Of a stretch of DNA of 12,095 bases, positions 5,821-12,095 are shown in pieces (within the stretch, counting starts at the first letter, position 1; each line of letters begins with the position of its first letter). The stretch spans positions 1-12,095 of the forward strand of contig CAZJXA010000089.1 of assembly GCA_964549785.1 (NCBI GenBank). Reading direction: 5' to 3'. Below the pieces are notes generated by a model, which made no database searches, was not told the origin of the DNA, and saw nothing but the letters and a program-made list of their open reading frames with translations. This DNA is from JBEIUO01 sp964549785 (GTDB lineage: Bacteria > Planctomycetota > Phycisphaerae > Phycisphaerales > UBA1924). The position numbers were made by a program, and so were the translations under genes.

Positions 5821-6555
5821 GTGAAGCCCACACTCCCGGTCCCCGATGAAGTTTCTGCCGCTTCAACGGTCGATGACCGCCGTCCACTCCGCAGCCGCTC
5901 AATCCTCATTTTCCAGCGGCTCGCACGATGGCTCGTCGCTCTGCGTGTGCACCCGAACACCATTTCCGTGGCGAGCATCGTCTTCGGATTCGCCGCCGGG
6001 GCGGCCTTGGCCCTCACCGACAACGCCGACGGCCGCCCGTGGTTCTTCCGCACCCTGTTGATCGTCGCCGCGGTGTGCATCCAGCTCCGGCTGATCTGCA
6101 ACATGCTCGACGGAATGGTCGCGGTCGAGGGAAAAACCCGCTCCGCCGTGGGCGAACTCTACAACGAATTCCCCGACCGAATCAGCGACGCCGCGACCAT
6201 CATCGGGGCCGGTTACGCGGCGGGCGGCTGGGTGGTGGGCGGATTCGTCGCCGCGTTGCTGGCCGTCCTTACCGCCTACGTCCGCGCGCTGGGCAAAGCG
6301 GCCGGGGCGGGGAGCGAGTTCTGTGGGCCGATGGCCAAGCCGCACCGCATGGCGCTGCTCACGGTCGTGTGTGTTCTCGCGGCCGTGCTCCCGCCGGCTC
6401 TTTCGCCACGCGTCCAGATCAGCGGCACCGACTATGGACTCATGGCCCTCGCGGTGATGCTGATCGGCCTGGGCTCGATCATCACCTGCGTCCGCCGCCT
6501 GTCCCGAATCGCAAAGACGCTGCGTGCCGGCCCGTTGCCCGGAGCGACTTCATGA
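5821..6555 (+). CDS. CDP-alcohol phosphatidyltransferase family membrane protein with variant active-site motif
   Basis: Numbered from GTG 5821 (244 residues), this is a CDP-OH-P family integral membrane enzyme; relatives transfer the phosphatidyl group of CDP-diacylglycerol to an alcohol such as glycerol phosphate, serine or inositol. The family entry 'HPNTISVASIVFGFAAG' is followed by about five hydrophobic helices. The motif D-x2-DG-x2-AR-x8-G-x3-D-x3-D appears as N94-x2-D97G98-x2-A101V102-x8-G111-x3-N115-x3-D119, so the first and third aspartates are asparagine and the arginine is valine, while the second and fourth aspartates remain. The acceptor alcohol cannot be predicted. The start is uncertain: no ATG exists between rpmH and the domain; GTG 5794 is an alternative and neither has a good ribosome binding site. 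The 3' end overlaps the cytidylyltransferase gene by 4 bp (ATGA), showing coupling. The pairing recalls E. coli ynbA-ynbB. Confidence 0.8.
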   Translation: MKPTLPVPDEVSAASTVDDRRPLRSRSILIFQRLARWLVALRVHPNTISVASIVFGFAAGAALALTDNADGRPWFFRTLLIVAAVCIQLRLICNMLDGMVAVEGKTRSAVGELYNEFPDRISDAATIIGAGYAAGGWVVGGFVAALLAVLTAYVRALGKAAGAGSEFCGPMAKPHRMALLTVVCVLAAVLPPALSPRVQISGTDYGLMALAVMLIGLGSIITCVRRLSRIAKTLRAGPLPGATS

Positions 6556-7556
6556 ACCTCCGCGAGTTTTATTTCGATCCCGCCAACGCGTTCGCCAGCC
6601 CCGTCACGCTCTGGATCTCGCTCGCGGTCGCCACGGCCCTGGTGCTCGCGCCCCTCCTCACGCTCGCCCTCGCCAAAGCCGGGCGGCTGAACCCCGCCAC
6701 CCGCAAGGACGTCCTCGTCCGCACCGCGACCTGGGCCGTCATCGTGCCCGCCGTCCTGGGTCCGATCTTGCTCGGGCGGGGCCCGATAGTGCTCATGGTG
6801 GCCACAGTGTCCCTCCTGTGTTACGGCGAATACGCGCGGGCCATCGGGCTCTTCCGCGAGCGGCTCTTGAGCGGTCTTGTCGTCCTGGCAATACTCGTCC
6901 TCGCCTTCGCCAACGCCGATCTCTACTACCGGCTTTTCGTGGCCATGACACCGCTGACGATGGTCGCCTTGGCCACCGGCGCCGTTTTGCGCGACTCACC
7001 CGCCGGATACATCCAGCGCGTGGCCCTCGCCCTCATGGGTTTTCTCCTCCTGGGTGCCGGCCTGGGACATCTGGGCCTCTTTACCGCCTTCCCCAACTTC
7101 CGCCCGCTTCTGTGCGTGCTGGTCCTGTGCGTCCAAGCCAACGACATCTTCGCGTATTGCTGCGGCAAGGCCTTTGGCCGCCGTCACCTCTTCCCCAACA
7201 CCAGCCCCAACAAGACGCTCGGCGGCCACCTGGGCGCACTCGCGCTCACCGCGCCGCTCGCGGCGTGGCTGCTCTCGGTGGCGCTCGCCGGCACCCCCGC
7301 CGGCAACATCTGGCACTGCATTGCGCTCGGCGTCATCATCTCTATCGGCGGACAACTGGGCGACCTCGTCCTCGGGTCCATCAAACGCGACGTCGGCATC
7401 AAGGACATGTCGGCGATGCTGCCCGGCCACGGCGGCATTCTCGATCGTTTCAACAGCATGATGCTCGTCGCCCCCGCGGCGTACCACTACCTCGCCGCCG
7501 TCAACGGCTCTCCCGAAACGGCCGCCCACCCGCTTCTGAATCTGCTCCGAAACTGA
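6552..7556 (+). CDS. CdsA-like phosphatidate cytidylyltransferase
   Basis: A 334-residue polytopic membrane protein with about eight hydrophobic segments. CdsA-type enzymes convert phosphatidate and CTP to CDP-diacylglycerol, the direct substrate of the upstream gene's family. Conserved blocks: 'QANDIFAYCCGKAFGRRHLF' (E. coli CdsA has a comparable ADSGAY-x-FGK), then 'SPNKTLGG' (usual SPKKTWEG, here with Trp-Glu replaced by Leu-Gly), and the CDS signature S276-I-K-R-D-x3-K284-D285-x5-P291-G-H-G-G-I-L-D298-R299. The last signature position, normally Asp in D-R-x-D, is Asn301. ATG 6552 overlaps the preceding stop by 4 bp. It may be a second, specialised CdsA (YnbB-like) rather than the housekeeping copy; this window cannot decide. 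Ten bp separate it from the acyltransferase. Confidence 0.88.
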   Translation: MNLREFYFDPANAFASPVTLWISLAVATALVLAPLLTLALAKAGRLNPATRKDVLVRTATWAVIVPAVLGPILLGRGPIVLMVATVSLLCYGEYARAIGLFRERLLSGLVVLAILVLAFANADLYYRLFVAMTPLTMVALATGAVLRDSPAGYIQRVALALMGFLLLGAGLGHLGLFTAFPNFRPLLCVLVLCVQANDIFAYCCGKAFGRRHLFPNTSPNKTLGGHLGALALTAPLAAWLLSVALAGTPAGNIWHCIALGVIISIGGQLGDLVLGSIKRDVGIKDMSAMLPGHGGILDRFNSMMLVAPAAYHYLAAVNGSPETAAHPLLNLLRN

Positions 7557-7566
7557 ACGTAGCCCC

Positions 7567-8283
7567 GTGGACCCCTTCACCTACAAGCCCGCCTCCGACC
7601 ACTGCCTCACCGAGGCGGAGCGCGTTCAGAGCGTGCAGCGCGAGCCCGGACTGGTCGGGGTGATCGGCCGGCGGCTGGCCTGCGCCACGCTCGACGTTTA
7701 CTTCGCCCTGTACCACCGTCTCACCATCACCGGGCGCATCAACATTCCGGGCACGCTCCCGTTCGTGATGGTCGCCAATCACGAGAGCCACCTCGATGCC
7801 ATGATCCTGGCCGCCGCGGTTCCCCGTCCGCTCCGCCACCGCGTCTACCCGGTGGCCGCCGCCGATGTCTTTTTTACCAGCCTCCCCGCCGCGACCCTCA
7901 CCACGCTTTTTGTGAACGCGCTCCCCATCCACCGCAAGAAGGTACCCGCACGGGCCATGGCCGACCTGCGGCACAAACTCGTGAACGAGCCGTGCGGACT
8001 GATCCTCTTCCCCGAGGGCGCCCGCACCCGCGACGGTGCCCTGCTGAAGTTCAAGCCGGGCATCGGGATGCTCGTCGCGCAGACGCCGGTCAAGGTCGTC
8101 CCCTGCTGGATCGAAGGGGCGTTCGAGGCCCTCGGCGCCGATACCAAGTTTCCCAAACCGACCCGGTTGTCGCTGAACATCGGCCCGCCGCTCGACTTTG
8201 AGCATGTATCGAGCGACCGCGAGGGCTGGGAGCAGATCGCCTCGGAGATTCGGGGCGCGGTCGAACGGCTCGGGCGAGATTGA
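7567..8283 (+). CDS. PlsC-like lysophospholipid acyltransferase (1-acyl-glycerol-3-phosphate acyltransferase family)
   Basis: A 238-residue PlsC-family protein. Family members transfer an acyl chain to 1-acylglycerol-3-phosphate to make phosphatidate, the substrate of the CdsA-like enzyme encoded 10 bp upstream. The catalytic HX4D is N71-H72-E-S-H-L-D77, the substrate-binding block is FPEGARTRDG at 148-157 (Glu150), followed by 'LKFKPGIGML' and the proline-containing 'VKVVPCWIEGAFEAL'. There is one possible membrane-associated hydrophobic stretch around the HX4D and no signal peptide. GTG 7567 is the only reasonable start because upstream in-frame sequence belongs to the previous gene's 3' end. 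It closes a coupled three-gene lipid module. Acyl donor (acyl-ACP or acyl-CoA) and acceptor cannot be told from sequence; an ornithine-lipid or other acyltransferase role is possible but less likely given the neighbours. Confidence 0.88.
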   Translation: MDPFTYKPASDHCLTEAERVQSVQREPGLVGVIGRRLACATLDVYFALYHRLTITGRINIPGTLPFVMVANHESHLDAMILAAAVPRPLRHRVYPVAAADVFFTSLPAATLTTLFVNALPIHRKKVPARAMADLRHKLVNEPCGLILFPEGARTRDGALLKFKPGIGMLVAQTPVKVVPCWIEGAFEALGADTKFPKPTRLSLNIGPPLDFEHVSSDREGWEQIASEIRGAVERLGRD

Positions 8284-8347
8284 CGCTTCCGGCGGTGCGG
8301 ATGGACGCGCGTTTGAGTAAAGGCAGTCGAACGGCAGGCCCCGAACG

Positions 8348-8367
8348 TCGCGGGTACCGCCCCGCGA
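8348..8367 (+). terminator. Hairpin after the lipid gene cluster, candidate terminator
   Basis: CGCGGG (8349-8354) pairs with CCCGCG (8361-8366) around a 6-nt loop, and T8348-A8367 adds a seventh pair. The following bases are AATTGA, not a true T-run. It lies 65 bp after the acyltransferase stop and before the promoter of the pseudopilin gene, the place where the upstream unit should end. Confidence 0.35.
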
Positions 8368-8397
8368 AATTGACGGGTTGCCGGGTCGAAATACCCC

Positions 8398-8426
8398 TTC
8401 CCTGAAGGCCGAAAATCCGGTACACT
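8398..8426 (+). promoter_or_regulatory. Candidate sigma-70-type promoter of the pseudopilin gene
   Basis: A -10-like TACACT at 8421-8426 matches TATAAT at four of six positions and is preceded, 17 bp away, by a weak -35 TTCCCT (8398-8403). The start codon is at 8435, so transcription would begin about one or two bases before the ATG, giving a leaderless or nearly leaderless mRNA. This agrees with the absence of a Shine-Dalgarno before that ATG. Confidence 0.4.
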
Positions 8427-8434
8427 GTCCAACC

Positions 8435-9232
8435 ATGGCCCAACGCCGCGGCTTCACCCTGATCGAGCTCCTCGTCGTCATCGCGATTATCGCGCTCCTC
8501 ATCGGGCTGCTCCTCCCCGCGCTGGCCAAAGGGCGAGAGGCCGCCCGCCAGACGATCTGCCTGAGCAACCAACGTCAGATCGGCATGGCGCTCTCGGCCT
8601 ACGCCAGCACCTACAAGGAGTGGACGCCCCGCGAAAGCGGAACCAGCGAGAGCATCAGCGGCCCGCAGGTTCCCGCATATCGCGGTGCGAACCGCAACCT
8701 CGCGTGGGCCTTCAACCTCCGGCCTTTCATCGACCAGCGGGCTTCATCAAGCACCGCCGATGGCGGTTTGGGCGATCAATACCGCGATGCCCCGTACTAC
8801 CGCGATCCGTCCCGCAAGAAGGATCCGCACAACATCCATTACGTCAACAACGGGCTGCGATTCACGCGGGCCGGCCAGATCGATCCGAACGTCTCAAAAA
8901 GCCCCGCCGTGCTCCACCGCTACCCGCGTCCGTACGACACCATGTTTCTCACCTGCTTTATCGACGACCCGCAGGGCCTGCGCTGGGGCAGTTGGTACGC
9001 GCCGGGAAACTCCGAGGTCCAGATTGCCATCTACTACGACATGTGGCGCACCAGCAATGTGAACGGGGTCGGCGGGTCGTCCCCCGAAACCTACCAGCGC
9101 ATCGCCAAGAACCGCCACGGGCGCGGGGCCAACGCCGTCTTCCTCGACGGCCATGCCGTGCTCCGTTCCGCCGAAGACCTCACCACCGTCGCGAACTGGG
9201 ACGATGGCGATTACCGCCTGCGCGACCGATAA
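8435..9232 (+). CDS. Prepilin-type N-terminal cleavage/methylation domain protein with H-X9-DG motif
   Basis: A 265-residue type IV pilin-like/pseudopilin protein. MAQRRG-FTLIELLVV is a type III signal: prepilin peptidase would cut after Gly6 and N-methylate Phe7, and Glu11 is the conserved Glu+5 needed for assembly. The hydrophobic helix spans about 9-28 and continues as an amphipathic helix ending at 'CLSNQRQIGMALSAYA'. The C-terminal domain is soluble and ends with H228-x9-D238G239 (the 'processing-associated H-X9-DG' motif), which I know chiefly from the greatly expanded pseudopilin families of planctomycetes and relatives. It would be exported and anchored in the inner membrane or built into a pseudopilus; its substrate or partner is unknown. 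No prepilin peptidase or secretion ATPase gene is nearby; it stands alone and converges on the kinase gene. ATG 8435 is placed by the signal; the open frame back to 8378 does not fit. Confidence 0.93.
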   Translation: MAQRRGFTLIELLVVIAIIALLIGLLLPALAKGREAARQTICLSNQRQIGMALSAYASTYKEWTPRESGTSESISGPQVPAYRGANRNLAWAFNLRPFIDQRASSSTADGGLGDQYRDAPYYRDPSRKKDPHNIHYVNNGLRFTRAGQIDPNVSKSPAVLHRYPRPYDTMFLTCFIDDPQGLRWGSWYAPGNSEVQIAIYYDMWRTSNVNGVGGSSPETYQRIAKNRHGRGANAVFLDGHAVLRSAEDLTTVANWDDGDYRLRDR

Positions 9233-9277
9233 GCCGACCGGTGAGGTGGGGCGGCACCCGCTTTCCGAACGATCGGC

Positions 9278-9311
9278 GGATGGGGCGAATGTCAGCGCCG
9301 CACCCCCATCC
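9278..9311. terminator. Possible shared hairpin terminator between convergent genes
   Basis: GGATGGGG (9278-9285) and CCCCATCC (9304-9311) form a perfect 8-bp stem with an 18-nt loop in the 90-bp gap between the pseudopilin stop and the kinase stop. It would work in either direction, but it lacks T-runs on both strands. Confidence 0.3.
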
Positions 9312-9322
9312 CACCGCCTGCG

Positions 9323-11941
<2,619 letters not shown>

Positions 11942-12083
11942 GCCGGTGGAGGGTAACCGATCGCGTCACCCATGCCAGCCAAACACGCAGAATGGGTCGG
12001 TCGGTTCGAGTTCCGATTCCATCTGGACCGGTCGGAACGAACAATCGGTGCAACGCCCCGTCCGAAATCACTAAACTAACGGC

Positions 12084-12095
12084 GTGGCACACGAC
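12084..12095 (+). CDS. Possible first codons of a divergent gene cut by the window end
   Basis: GTG GCA CAC GAC opens at 12084 and runs off the edge. A -10-like TAAACT (12072-12077) ends 6 nt before the GTG, which would place transcription start at or next to the start codon, as proposed for the pseudopilin gene. Only four codons are visible, so the product is unknown and the call is tentative. Confidence 0.25.

Noticed and set aside
5928..6551. Long upstream extension of the CdsA-like frame
   Set aside because: It overlaps the phosphatidyltransferase gene in another frame and is Arg-rich; the ATGA overlap at 6552 is the natural start.
7501..8568. 355-codon minus-strand frame opposite the PlsC-like gene and the pseudopilin start
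   Set aside because: It crosses two well-supported plus-strand genes and their intergenic gap; composition is that of an antisense GC-rich shadow.

Overview
This is a GC-rich window (roughly two thirds G+C) with ordinary bacterial gene density. It most resembles a planctomycete, and within that phylum a Phycisphaerae-like lineage. The grounds are a pseudopilin with a terminal H-X9-DG motif, a large Ser/Thr kinase fused through one membrane helix to a long TPR array, a bL34 with a non-standard N-terminus, and weak or absent Shine-Dalgarno sequences at many starts. The lineage call is inference from gene types, not from a marker phylogeny. I see no tRNA, rRNA, CRISPR array, insertion sequence, phage gene or attachment site.

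Layout. (1) 1-864: a six-bladed beta-propeller protein of the SMP-30/gluconolactonase family, probably cut at its 5' end by the window edge. (2) 989-4488, plus strand: a compact four-gene lipoprotein operon made of an LpoB-like protein, a second divergent LpoB-like protein, a large COG3014-like TPR lipoprotein and a YcfL-like (DUF1425) lipoprotein. All four have a signal peptide and a lipobox cysteine. LpoB, COG3014 and YcfL proteins are neighbours in many proteobacteria, so this is a recognisable cell-envelope module with an extra LpoB-like member, in an unexpected lineage. (3) 4544-5284, minus strand: ribonuclease III (rnc), whose position equivalent to E. coli Asp114 is alanine. (4) 5285-5614: a gene-free divergent region containing a 12-bp perfect palindrome. 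(5) 5615-8283, plus strand: the 46-codon rpmH (bL34), followed not by rnpA but by a tightly packed phospholipid trio: a CDP-alcohol phosphatidyltransferase, a CdsA-like phosphatidate cytidylyltransferase and a PlsC-like acyltransferase. The first two carry Asp-to-Asn changes inside their signature motifs. (6) 8435-9232: a type IV pilin-like/pseudopilin protein with a candidate promoter so close that the transcript may be almost leaderless. (7) 9323-11941, minus strand: a membrane Ser/Thr kinase with nine TPRs of strict 42-residue period. (8) 12084-12095: possibly the first codons of a divergent gene.

How the genes may work together: the lipoprotein operon and the lipid trio both act at the envelope. 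The trio alone could acylate lysophosphatidate, activate phosphatidate as CDP-diacylglycerol and transfer the phosphatidyl group to an alcohol of unknown identity. The strongest candidates for something undescribed are the expanded Lpo-type operon and the lipid trio with altered metal-site motifs. No wholly novel system is evident.
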